DNA of 64,000 nt, taken from Sphingobacterium hungaricum (GTDB lineage: Bacteria > Bacteroidota > Bacteroidia > Sphingobacteriales > Sphingobacteriaceae). Location: contig NZ_MU158698.1 in the NCBI RefSeq assembly GCF_015210005.1, forward strand, positions 2,023,352 through 2,087,351. The letters run 5' to 3'. The position numbers and the translations under genes were made by a program. This document shows, one piece after another, positions 38,584 to 45,682 of this stretch. The notes below the pieces were generated by a model. That model did not search any database. It worked only from the letters and a program-made list of their open reading frames with translations, and was not told where the DNA came from. Every line of letters starts with the position of its first letter. The first letter of the stretch is position 1.

Positions 38584-39162
38584 TTATTTTTTTACGCCGG
38601 TCCAGATAATGTCAATAATCTCTGTTAAATACTGCTCCTTATATTCCACTTTTCCATAAAGCACTTTCTTCGCGAAAGAGACAAGTCCACCAATGCATGC
38701 AGAACTTAGAATGTGGACATTCTTGTCTTTTAATTGGCCGGAATGAATTCCTTCCATTAAAAAATCATAAATTTTATTGTCGTGGCACAAGTATTTTGAT
38801 TTCTCATCGTAAGAATGGTCGTTATATGGCGAAGAATAAAACTGCTCCATAAAACTGAACATATCGACATTTTTGAGATAAAAATCAGTGAATCGTTGAA
38901 AAATTATAAAGAAATGGCTTTTATAAGAGTCATTTTTATCAATTGTTTCGAAAATATAATTGTAAAGCTCGTTTTTGCAGTGGTAATAAATCTCTTGGAT
39001 AAGGTTGTCCTTAGAAGGGAAATAATGGTAAATGGTACCAATGGAAACGTTCGATTTTTTAGCAATCATACTCATGGCTGTGCCATGAAACCCGTTCTCG
39101 TGAATAAGTGTTAATGTGGCGGAAAAAATTCCTTCTCGTTTATCTATCAATTGAACGTTCAT
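38584..39162 (-). CDS. TetR/AcrR-family transcriptional regulator
   Basis: Regulator of 192 residues. The N-terminal helix-turn-helix has the family pattern GIFSATLTLIHENGFHGTAMSMIAKKSNVSIGTIYHYFPSKDNLIQEIY; the rest is an all-helical ligand domain. As first gene of the tetR-tolC-adaptor-pump operon it probably represses its own operon until a pump substrate binds. A TACATTTG -7-like element lies at 39171-39178 (minus sense), only 8 bp from ATG, and TTTTTG about 24 bp further upstream. Confidence 0.9.
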   Translation of the reverse strand: MNVQLIDKREGIFSATLTLIHENGFHGTAMSMIAKKSNVSIGTIYHYFPSKDNLIQEIYYHCKNELYNYIFETIDKNDSYKSHFFIIFQRFTDFYLKNVDMFSFMEQFYSSPYNDHSYDEKSKYLCHDNKIYDFLMEGIHSGQLKDKNVHILSSACIGGLVSFAKKVLYGKVEYKEQYLTEIIDIIWTGVKK

Positions 39163-39313
39163 TCTAGTAGCAAATGTATCAATTAATCCGATGCCCTTTT
39201 GTCAAAAAGTTGTTATACGAGAAAATTTTTTAATCGGAATATGCTAGTTTATTGGCTCAAAAATCAAGAAAAATGAATTTTATTACAAATAATTAAAAAT
39301 AATTAAAAAATTA

Positions 39314-39345
39314 TTTGCAAAGTGTAGGAAATACACTTATCTTTG
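39314..39345 (+). promoter_or_regulatory. consensus Bacteroidota promoter in the tetR/cytochrome intergenic region
   Basis: TTTG (39314-39317), 20-bp spacer, TATCTTTG (39338-39345): an exact match to TTTG-N20-TAnnTTTG. It points right (plus), yet no plus-strand gene follows for several kb; only a terminator 34 bp downstream does. Confidence 0.6.
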
Positions 39346-39349
39346 TGGT

Positions 39350-39415
39350 ATCATAATTTAGGTTTATAATTGGTTAGTAAAGGTTTTCATTCTCCCCGTT
39401 TGAAAACCTTTTTTT
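39350..39415 (+). ncRNA. candidate small RNA (about 65 nt)
   Basis: Predicted from an exact-consensus promoter and a strong intrinsic terminator with no open frame of note between. The terminator stem AAAGGTTTTCA (39379-39389) pairs with TGAAAACCTTT (39401-39411) around an 11-nt loop TTCTCCCCGTT, then T to 39415. The C-rich loop is exposed and could be a seed for base pairing. The transcript would run antiparallel to flanking minus-strand genes. No known RNA family is recognised. Confidence 0.4.
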
Positions 39416-39422
39416 ATGCCTA

Positions 39423-39851
39423 TTATTGACAGTTTTCAAGCTGTTTATTCACGTCATCTACACTCACTTTTGTTTCACTGTTTCCAAATTCCGTCGTGAT
39501 GTAGGTAATCAGGTAAGCAATATCTATTGGAGTTAAGGTAGGATTTTCAGGCATTTTGCTGTTGTAAGCTATTCCATGAACATGAATCGTGGTATCGATG
39601 CCATATTTTATGTAGCAAGCCAGTTTATCTTGATGTTCTTTATAAAATAGCGTATCGTCCAGCGGAGGATAGAGTTTGCCAAGGCCTTTGCCATCTGCTC
39701 CATGACAGTTTTGGCAATGTGTCGCAAACAGCTTTCGTCCGTTAGCAACGTATTGCGCTTTCTCAACACTTTCTTTTGATTGGCAATTGCTAAATGCAAT
39801 TACCAATCCCAATATTGCGAATAGGCTAGTCGATAATTTGAAACTTGGCAT
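39423..39851 (-). CDS. c-type cytochrome lipoprotein
   Basis: Protein of 142 residues. Lipobox AFSNC (Cys23), single heme site Cys46-Q-N-Cys49-His50 (HCQNCHGADGKGLGKLYPP), and a probable sixth ligand Met100 in YNSKMPENPTLTP. It is a class I cytochrome c, membrane-anchored on the periplasmic face. The start overlaps the stop of the SCO1-like gene by 1 nt, forming a compact lipoprotein-SCO1-cytochrome operon. Probable role: electron carrier near a terminal oxidase. Confidence 0.92.
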   Translation of the reverse strand: MPSFKLSTSLFAILGLVIAFSNCQSKESVEKAQYVANGRKLFATHCQNCHGADGKGLGKLYPPLDDTLFYKEHQDKLACYIKYGIDTTIHVHGIAYNSKMPENPTLTPIDIAYLITYITTEFGNSETKVSVDDVNKQLENCQ

Positions 39852-40489
39852 TACTCATATTCCTTAAGCAAGGTCTCCACATCGTTGAAAAGCAATTGAA
39901 CCTGCTCGTCGTCTGTACCGTCGTACGCTGCGCGGATTCGTTTGTCATGGTCTACCAAGACTAAATATCCCTGATGGTCATAACCTCCCGGAACATTTTT
40001 GTCTTCTTTGGCGTAGACAAAATAATTGTCCGCCATTTTATAAATCGATGCTTTGTCGCCGGTTACAAATTGCCATTGTTCTGAATCAACACCTAATTTG
40101 TTTGCATAACTTTTTAAAACCGATGGGCTATCGTATTTAAAGTCTATGCTGTGCGACAGAAATGCGATGCGAGGATCGCCTTTATATTTTTCATAAAACT
40201 TCAACAGATTGCGTTGCATCGTTGGACAGATGGTCGGACAATGCGTGAAAAAGAAATTACTGATATAAATTTTGTTTTCAAACACTTTATTAGTGATGAT
40301 CACGCTATCCTGATTCAGAAATTCATAATTTGGAATCGTATGATAAATCGTATCGACTATAGTTTTGCCATCGACAACTTTTTCTTCCGCTTCGCGGTTA
40401 CCGTAAATGGGTAATTTTTTCTTTTCTGTTTGGCAAGCCAATAAAGAAAGCCCGACCAGAAAAGAAAAAATAAAATGGATTCTTATCAT
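39851..40489 (-). CDS. SCO1/SenC/PrrC-family copper chaperone lipoprotein
   Basis: Protein of 212 residues. Lipobox LLAC (Cys19), thioredoxin-like fold with the copper pair Cys84-P-T-I-Cys88 (FFTHCPTICPT) and the third ligand His172 (GGYDHQGYLVLVD). SCO proteins deliver copper to the CuA site of cytochrome oxidase or act as thiol reductases. It overlaps the upstream lipoprotein gene by 4 nt and the cytochrome gene by 1 nt, so the three are translationally coupled. Confidence 0.94.
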   Translation of the reverse strand: MIRIHFIFSFLVGLSLLACQTEKKKLPIYGNREAEEKVVDGKTIVDTIYHTIPNYEFLNQDSVIITNKVFENKIYISNFFFTHCPTICPTMQRNLLKFYEKYKGDPRIAFLSHSIDFKYDSPSVLKSYANKLGVDSEQWQFVTGDKASIYKMADNYFVYAKEDKNVPGGYDHQGYLVLVDHDKRIRAAYDGTDDEQVQLLFNDVETLLKEYE

Positions 40490-40911
40490 TTTCTGAATGG
40501 GCTAAGTTTTGTTTCAGATTCTTTTGAAACATCATCAAACTGTTTTTTCATGGCCGTAACGTTATCAACTTCTGCTTGTTGATAAGCCACATCCGTGCTA
40601 TCCAAGCTGTAATCTTTCATCCAGATCATCATGTTATCCGTCGCAGCTTCTAAATTAACTTTTAATGAAGTCAATTCCGTTCTTGTAGTTGTTGTATCCA
40701 ATTCTGGATTAGCGACTTTTATTGCGTTCAGATTTAACAAAATTGAATCGATTTCAATAGTTGCTTTATCAAACGAAGAAATTTGAGGCATGATTTCATC
40801 GTGGATGGCGATGGCTTGGTCTGCCAATTTCTTGTCTTCTGCTTCTTTTTTATTCTGGCAAGAAACCAAAACTCCTGCTAAAAGTACGGGCACTAAATAT
40901 ATTTTTTTCAT
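40486..40911 (-). CDS. lipoprotein of unknown function, first gene of SCO1-cytochrome operon
   Basis: Lipoprotein of 141 residues with lipobox LLAGVLVSC and a largely helical, charged mature part (IDSILLNLNAIKVANPELDTTTTRTELTSLKVNLEAATDNMMIWMKDY). It has the look of the small helical lipoproteins once labelled viral A-type inclusion protein in Bacteroidota. Coupling to the SCO1 gene (4-nt overlap) suggests a part in oxidase or copper assembly. ATG 40911 is used rather than the in-frame TTG 40917. Confidence 0.75.
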   Translation of the reverse strand: MKKIYLVPVLLAGVLVSCQNKKEAEDKKLADQAIAIHDEIMPQISSFDKATIEIDSILLNLNAIKVANPELDTTTTRTELTSLKVNLEAATDNMMIWMKDYSLDSTDVAYQQAEVDNVTAMKKQFDDVSKESETKLSPFRK

Positions 40912-40943
40912 GTTCAATTGAATATAAATGTTATAAATTATGA

Positions 40944-41432
40944 TTATCCTTTTTTTGTTCGGTCAATAATGTAATTCAAATCTCGAATGTAAACTTCGTT
41001 CGTTGCTTGGGCACACAAAACTCCCTTAAGGTCATAAACATCTGTCTGAAATGTTTTGATCACTTTTCCACGGGTCTTAATGATCTCCAAAGCTTCATCT
41101 ATTTCTTCGGGAATCAAGCGTATGGAAATTTTTAATTTGTTAGTCCCAGGTTTTAAGAAAGAGATTTGAGACGATTTTAGCCATGCTACGGTTTTTGACA
41201 AACCCTTGGCTTGGAAAATCTGATCCAATAAAATGGAATGCAAAGGGTCCAACGATGAAAAGATGGTGCCGCCAAAAATAGTTTTATTGGCATTGATGTT
41301 CAGAAAACTTTTAGAAATGGTTACATCGATTCCCATAAAATCCGGATGAATTTTATTTACCCAGATTCGTTGAAAGAAAAAGGGGGGATATGTCCTCAAA
41401 ATCCATTTGAGTTGCTTGGGCGTAAATTTCAT
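40944..41432 (-). CDS. DUF4442 / hotdog-fold thioesterase-like protein
   Basis: Protein of 162 residues that fits DUF4442 (hotdog fold): the N-terminal MKFTPKQLKWILRTYPPFFFQRIWVNKIHPDFMGIDV, the central GGTIFSSLDPLHSILLDQIF helix, and beta strands SQISFLKPGTNKLKISI and TFQTDVYDLKGVLCAQATNEVYI. Acyl-CoA thioesterase activity is possible, but the usual catalytic Asp/Glu is not evident. It lies 32 bp upstream of the lipoprotein-SCO1-cytochrome genes on the same strand and may be co-transcribed. Confidence 0.75.
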   Translation of the reverse strand: MKFTPKQLKWILRTYPPFFFQRIWVNKIHPDFMGIDVTISKSFLNINANKTIFGGTIFSSLDPLHSILLDQIFQAKGLSKTVAWLKSSQISFLKPGTNKLKISIRLIPEEIDEALEIIKTRGKVIKTFQTDVYDLKGVLCAQATNEVYIRDLNYIIDRTKKG

Positions 41433-41559
41433 GGTACAAAAATAAGACTTATCCTTTTCAGGTCTAAGAAATTTCTAGTATTGACAAAAAATTAAGTGAT
41501 TGAAATGATTTTTGCGGAAAATTCTGCTTCTAAATGATGCGAAGCATCAAATAGTCCGA
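41433..41559. other. short intergenic space between DUF4442 gene and microprotein
   Basis: Contains only the small hairpin at 41535-41549 behind the microprotein gene and a likely promoter region for the DUF4442 and lipoprotein-SCO1-cytochrome genes. No further gene seen. Confidence 0.4.
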
Positions 41560-41721
41560 TTAACGGTCTGGACATTTTTTGCAACGTTTGCCCTTCTTAA
41601 ATTTCTTGCAACATTTTTTAAAGTCGCAGTTACTGAACTCAGAATAGGGGTTTAAGCCTTTTGTTTGTTCAAAAGGGCTAACAGAAACGCTGTTGTTAAT
41701 GATGTGTAATTCGTAAAGCAT
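41560..41721 (-). CDS. 53-residue Cys/Lys-rich microprotein
   Basis: Small frame starting ATG 41721 (MLYELHIINNSVSVSPFEQTKG) and ending TAA 41560. The C-terminal third is packed with five Cys and many Lys (SNCDFKKCC, KKFKKGKRCKKCPDR). The Cys pattern C-x5-CC-x8-C-x2-C suggests a small metal-binding knuckle. I recall similar short Bacteroidota proteins ending in a KKGK-x-CKKCP motif, but cannot verify this. It lies 42 bp after udk on the same strand and is followed by a small hairpin (41535-41549, TGATGC/GCATCA), so it is likely the last gene of the DUF4905-LysM-udk unit. Function unknown. Confidence 0.65.
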   Translation of the reverse strand: MLYELHIINNSVSVSPFEQTKGLNPYSEFSNCDFKKCCKKFKKGKRCKKCPDR

Positions 41722-41763
41722 TGCTGCCACAAATATAGAAATAAAATTTTATTTAAATTGATT

Positions 41764-42402
41764 CTAAATTACATTCACTCGCAAATCATTTGCTATGCTA
41801 TCGGTAATGCTATGCAATACGACCGGATCGTCGGTGTTATTGCGTATAACTAAATCACAGCTCTCGCGAAACGGCAATAAATATTCATTATAAGAAGGCA
41901 CAACATGGTTCACCCATTTATACATCACATCATCTTCATCATAACCTCGTTCGATTAAATCACGCTTTAAACGTCTTTTTAATGCAATCGATTCGTCTGC
42001 ATCCATAAAGATTTTGTAATCCAGAAGTTCATTGATTTCCGAGTAATGAAAAATGAACAACCCTTCAACCACCAAAATTCTAGCTGGTTTTATTTCCAAC
42101 AGTTTAGGCGTAAGTTCAGGATTATTGAAGGTGTATTCTTGCTTATAAATAGTGTTGCCGTCAAATAGGCTTTTTATGTCCTTGAAAAAAGAATCCCTAT
42201 CGATTGATGTTGGAATATCAAAATTGTACAAGCGATTTTCTTCCTGAGTTTTGGTATTGGCAGGAATGTAATAATCATCTTGAGAAATTAAGGTAATTTC
42301 TTCTTCGGAAAAATGATTCAAAAAGTTTTTTAGAAAAAATGTCTTTCCAGAACCGCTGCTGCCAGCGATTCCTATAACATATGGTTTCTGCATGCTACTC
42401 AA
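41764..42402 (-). CDS. udk: uridine kinase
   Basis: P-loop kinase of 212 residues that phosphorylates uridine and cytidine in pyrimidine salvage. Walker A GIAGSSGSGKTFFLKNF near 11-27, the substrate segment LISQDDYYIP, NFDIPTSIDRDSF, VVEGLFIFH and the lid RRLKRDLIERGYDEDDV match Udk. Its start overlaps the LysM gene by 8 nt. A microprotein gene follows. Confidence 0.92.
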   Translation of the reverse strand: MSSMQKPYVIGIAGSSGSGKTFFLKNFLNHFSEEEITLISQDDYYIPANTKTQEENRLYNFDIPTSIDRDSFFKDIKSLFDGNTIYKQEYTFNNPELTPKLLEIKPARILVVEGLFIFHYSEINELLDYKIFMDADESIALKRRLKRDLIERGYDEDDVMYKWVNHVVPSYNEYLLPFRESCDLVIRNNTDDPVVLHSITDSIANDLRVNVI

Positions 42403-43309
42403 AATTTAATGGGACTCCGTAAGTAATTTCAACCAAAAAACGCCTGTCATGCACGCCAATATAGGACGCAGCCGACTTAGACAACACAACGATGGCATCT
42501 TGTGTATCGACGTTATCAGAAAATTTACCTACAACTTTTGCATAAGTTACATTATTCGTAATGGGGTTTGTGATTTTAAGGATTGTGCCTATTGGTGCGG
42601 ATTTGTGCAAAGCCAAATTGCTTTTTCCATCTGATTCCAGATTATCCATCCAGATACCAACGCCTTTTTCTTTCTTCTCGCGAATACCGTATTTATTTGC
42701 TTCAAACGCGCTTAAATCTACCGTTGGTTGCTCGATTGGAACGGGTAGGGGAATAATTTCGATTGGTTCTGGTTCTGGCTCAGGAATATTTCCGTTTGGA
42801 ATTTTTAAAAGCATGCCATCTCGCAGGCTGTCAGAAGTTAAATTATTTGCTCGTTTTAAGTCAGGAACATTAGTTCCGAATTTTTTCGCAATGGAATACA
42901 AAGTTTCACTTTTGCTTACTTTATATTCTGTAAAAATGTCTTGAGGCCTGATTTCCTGAGCTGGTTTTGACGCTTGGTTTGGGTTGATCAATATAGGTGC
43001 TGTGGATGTAGCTTTTCTGCCTGTCGGAACTTTAACGGTGTCGCCAAGTTTCAAGTTCTTTTTGTTATTGGCATCCATAACTGTTTTAACCGGAACATTA
43101 TATTGTCTGCCTAATTGATAGTAAGTGTCATTTCGAACAACTTTATGGATGATGTAAACTTCTCCATTAATAATTTCTGTTCCAACGGAATCCGGAACAA
43201 GCGTAAGTGTCGTTGATTTCGCTTGTAATTCAGTTGAAAATAACATTCCAAAAAATAAGAACGCTATTACTTGCTGTGGAATAGATAATTTCAATACGCT
43301 AAAATTCAT
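42395..43309 (-). CDS. exported LysM-repeat protein with C-terminal RlpA-like double-psi barrel
   Basis: Protein of 304 residues. Signal peptide (MLFSTELQAKS), two LysM repeats (IIHKVVRNDTYYQLGRQYNVPVKTVMDANN and YKVSKSETLYSIAKKFGTNVPDLKRANNL), a Pro/Glu linker (PEPEPEPIEIIPLP) and a C-terminal domain (HKSAPIGTILKITNPITNNVTYAKVVGKF...) like the RlpA double-psi beta-barrel, which cleaves or binds denuded glycan strands. It probably binds peptidoglycan. ATG 43309 is preferred over TTG 43321. Overlap with udk by 8 nt is curious for an envelope protein. Confidence 0.85.
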   Translation of the reverse strand: MNFSVLKLSIPQQVIAFLFFGMLFSTELQAKSTTLTLVPDSVGTEIINGEVYIIHKVVRNDTYYQLGRQYNVPVKTVMDANNKKNLKLGDTVKVPTGRKATSTAPILINPNQASKPAQEIRPQDIFTEYKVSKSETLYSIAKKFGTNVPDLKRANNLTSDSLRDGMLLKIPNGNIPEPEPEPIEIIPLPVPIEQPTVDLSAFEANKYGIREKKEKGVGIWMDNLESDGKSNLALHKSAPIGTILKITNPITNNVTYAKVVGKFSDNVDTQDAIVVLSKSAASYIGVHDRRFLVEITYGVPLNFE

Positions 43310-43321
43310 AATAATTTGCAA

Positions 43322-44077
43322 TTATACTAAATACGAAACAATTTCTTGTTTATTATATGACATTAGAAAGATTTGGTTGCCTACCTGAAAATAAGGTTGG
43401 GGGATTTGTTTTTCTAAATCTTCAAGTATGACCTCCGAAACTAAAATTTGGTTTAAATCACTAATGCATAATTTTAAATTGTATCCTTTGTGCTGCTTCT
43501 GGTGAAAGCACCATAGGTATAAGTCATCAAGTTTACTCATCCAAAGACTTCCGTCATAATCGATTTTATCTAAAACAGCAGGTTTTTGAAATTCGATGGC
43601 ATAAGGATAAGCGATGTTGTTTGTGGGTCTCGTTAGCTGCGGAACTGCTGCTTGTTGGATTTTCTGGCCGCTTTCCAGTTGGATATATTCGTCCATGCCA
43701 GAGGCAAAAAGGCGGTGTTTGACTTTCAGCACCGAAGTATAAACATCCAATAAACTATATTCGTAGGATCTTAAGATTTCTTGTTTTGTAACAAAATCTA
43801 AAATCAGCAGGCCTTCTTTTGTTGGCGTGTTTTCCCCGATTTTCTTAAAAATAAGGTATGTGGATTGTATAGAATCCAAAGTCCAGTCTTTTTCCAGCAA
43901 GGGATAATCGAGTAGGATGGGATTGCCGTTGAATGCTATGACAGAAATAAACACATCCGTAGAATCTGGTTCACGGGTTTCTACCGCTATGTATTTTTGT
44001 TGATTATCGACCTCTATCTTCCAAATAATCGCTGGAAATTTTCTTTGAAAAGCTTTATTAATCGTATATTTAGTCAT
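43322..44077 (-). CDS. DUF4905 domain protein
   Basis: Soluble protein of 251 residues with no signal peptide. Repeated beta strands (KFPAIIWKIEVDNQQKYIAVETREP, LLILDFVTKQEILRSYEYSLLDVYTSVL, DGSLWMSKLDDLYLWCFHQ) suggest a beta-propeller-like or sheet fold, matching DUF4905 of Bacteroidota. It is the first gene of the DUF4905-LysM-udk-microprotein run (12 bp to LysM gene) and is divergent from the NfeD gene with 37 bp between. Function unknown. Confidence 0.7.
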   Translation of the reverse strand: MTKYTINKAFQRKFPAIIWKIEVDNQQKYIAVETREPDSTDVFISVIAFNGNPILLDYPLLEKDWTLDSIQSTYLIFKKIGENTPTKEGLLILDFVTKQEILRSYEYSLLDVYTSVLKVKHRLFASGMDEYIQLESGQKIQQAAVPQLTRPTNNIAYPYAIEFQKPAVLDKIDYDGSLWMSKLDDLYLWCFHQKQHKGYNLKLCISDLNQILVSEVILEDLEKQIPQPYFQVGNQIFLMSYNKQEIVSYLV

Positions 44078-44114
44078 TCTCAAAACTACGTTTTGGCAGA
44101 TTATCTATTAAAAT

Positions 44115-45464
44115 ATGAACAAAATTACGAAATCAATTTGGCCCTTTCTCCTCTTTTTTCTTGTTATAACATTTAATGGCTATGCGCAGAAAATTTATAA
44201 GGTGGAATTGCAAGACGAGATTGGCCCAAATGCTTGGCGTACAATTAAGAAAGCATATGAAGGCGCGGTAGAGGCAAAGGCCGATTATTTTCTAATCGAT
44301 TTGAATACATTTGGCGGTGCTGTAAATTTTGCAGATTCCATCCGTTCGCAGTTGTTGGATTCCAAAATTCAGACGATTGTATATGTCAATAACAATGCGG
44401 CGTCTGCTGGAGCATTGATTGCATTAGCATCAGACAAAATTTACATGCACAACGGTGGGAGTATAGGCGCGGCAAGTGTGGTCAATGGTTCTGGAGAGAT
44501 CATGCCAGAGAAATACCAGTCGTATATGCGAGGATTGATGCGCGCTACGGCGGAAGCCAAAGGGCGTGATCCTAAAATAGCTGAAGCTTTTGTAGATCCA
44601 GAAATCTCTTTGCCAACTTATAAGGAAGATGGAAAGCTATTGACTTTTACTGCAACAGAAGCCGTCAATGCTGGAGTCGCTGTCGCTGCGGTTGCCAATG
44701 AAAATGCAATTTATACAAATTTAAAGATTGAAAATCCGACAGTTGTTCAGCACGAAATCACGTTTATCGATTCGCTCATTGCCTTGTTAATCAATCCGAT
44801 TGTGAGCGGACTATTGATTTTGGGGATTATTGGTGGCATCTATATGGAGTTGCAGACACCGGGAATTGGTTTCGCTTTAGTCGTCGCGCTGGTTTGTGGA
44901 GCCCTGTTTTTCGCGCCGTTGTACCTTCAGGGTTTGGCCGATAATTGGGAAATTGCGCTGTTTGTGATAGGCGTTATTTTGCTCGCCCTCGAAATTTTCG
45001 TGATTCCCGGATTCGGCCTGCCCGGAATTTTAGGAATTATTTTTATGTTATGTGGTTTGGCATTCTCAATGGTGTCAAATGATTATTTGGATTTTAAATT
45101 TACTCAACCTGGTTTATTAATGAACTCGTTTTTAATTGTTGTAGGCGCTATGGTGCTTACTGTTGTCTTAATGGTCTTATTTGGCAAGGATCTATTGAAA
45201 TCCTCAGCCTTCAAAAAACTTGTTCTTCAAGATGAACAAACCGCCGAAACCGGGTATACATCATCTGTTCCAAAATTGAATCTGATCAATCGAAATGGGA
45301 TTGCGAAAACTGTGCTTCGTCCTGCCGGAAAGATTGAAATTGACGATGTTTGGTACGATGCCGTGGCCTTAGACGGCTTCATTGACGTAGGTGAAGAAAT
45401 CTATGTCGAGAAACACGAAAACTACAACCTGTTCGTCAGAAGAGTAGCAGAAAAGAAAGCTTAA
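44115..45464 (+). CDS. NfeD family membrane-bound serine protease (ClpP-class)
   Basis: Protein of 449 residues. Signal peptide (FLVITFNGYAQ), a ClpP/SDH-fold protease domain (IDLNTFGGAVNFADSIR; nucleophile Ser in VNNNAASAGALIALASDKIYM), about four to five membrane helices (LLINPIVSGLLILGIIGGIYMEL through GLAFSMVS), and a C-terminal NfeD OB-fold near 385-449 (NRNGIAKTVLRPAGKIEIDDVWYDAVALDGFIDVGEEIYV). Members cleave stomatin-like proteins; no stomatin gene is adjacent here. A strong bidirectional terminator follows. Confidence 0.93.
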   Translation: MNKITKSIWPFLLFFLVITFNGYAQKIYKVELQDEIGPNAWRTIKKAYEGAVEAKADYFLIDLNTFGGAVNFADSIRSQLLDSKIQTIVYVNNNAASAGALIALASDKIYMHNGGSIGAASVVNGSGEIMPEKYQSYMRGLMRATAEAKGRDPKIAEAFVDPEISLPTYKEDGKLLTFTATEAVNAGVAVAAVANENAIYTNLKIENPTVVQHEITFIDSLIALLINPIVSGLLILGIIGGIYMELQTPGIGFALVVALVCGALFFAPLYLQGLADNWEIALFVIGVILLALEIFVIPGFGLPGILGIIFMLCGLAFSMVSNDYLDFKFTQPGLLMNSFLIVVGAMVLTVVLMVLFGKDLLKSSAFKKLVLQDEQTAETGYTSSVPKLNLINRNGIAKTVLRPAGKIEIDDVWYDAVALDGFIDVGEEIYVEKHENYNLFVRRVAEKKA

Positions 45465-45627
45465 CGTCTTGACCCGCTTTAGGCGTTAGGCTTTAAGCGA
45501 TAAGCCGACTTTCCTTAGATAAGATCGATTGTTTCACATGTACTTTAACTAACGTAAACACCCTCACATAACCGCTATACTTTTTTACTTTTGAATTTTT
45601 ACTTTTGAATTTTTTACGTTTTACTTC
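45465..45627. repeat. intergenic low-complexity repeats after the NfeD gene
   Basis: Imperfect copies of GCTTTAGGCG and GCTTTAAGCG lie at about 45476-45500, and a direct repeat TTTTTACTTTTGAATT occurs twice at about 45583-45613. Similar CTTTTGA-type runs recur between genes in Sphingobacteriaceae, from memory. No gene is seen here. Confidence 0.5.
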
Positions 45628-45668
45628 AAAAAAAATCGGGCGGAATAAAATTCCGCCCGATTTTTTTT
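45628..45668. terminator. strong bidirectional terminator
   Basis: Eight A plus TCGGGCGGAAT pair perfectly with ATTCCGCCCGA plus eight T, 19-bp arms with a 3-nt loop. It lies between the convergent NfeD gene (plus) and OmpP1 gene (minus) and serves both. Confidence 0.93.
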
Positions 45669-45682
45669 GGACTGTAGTTACC

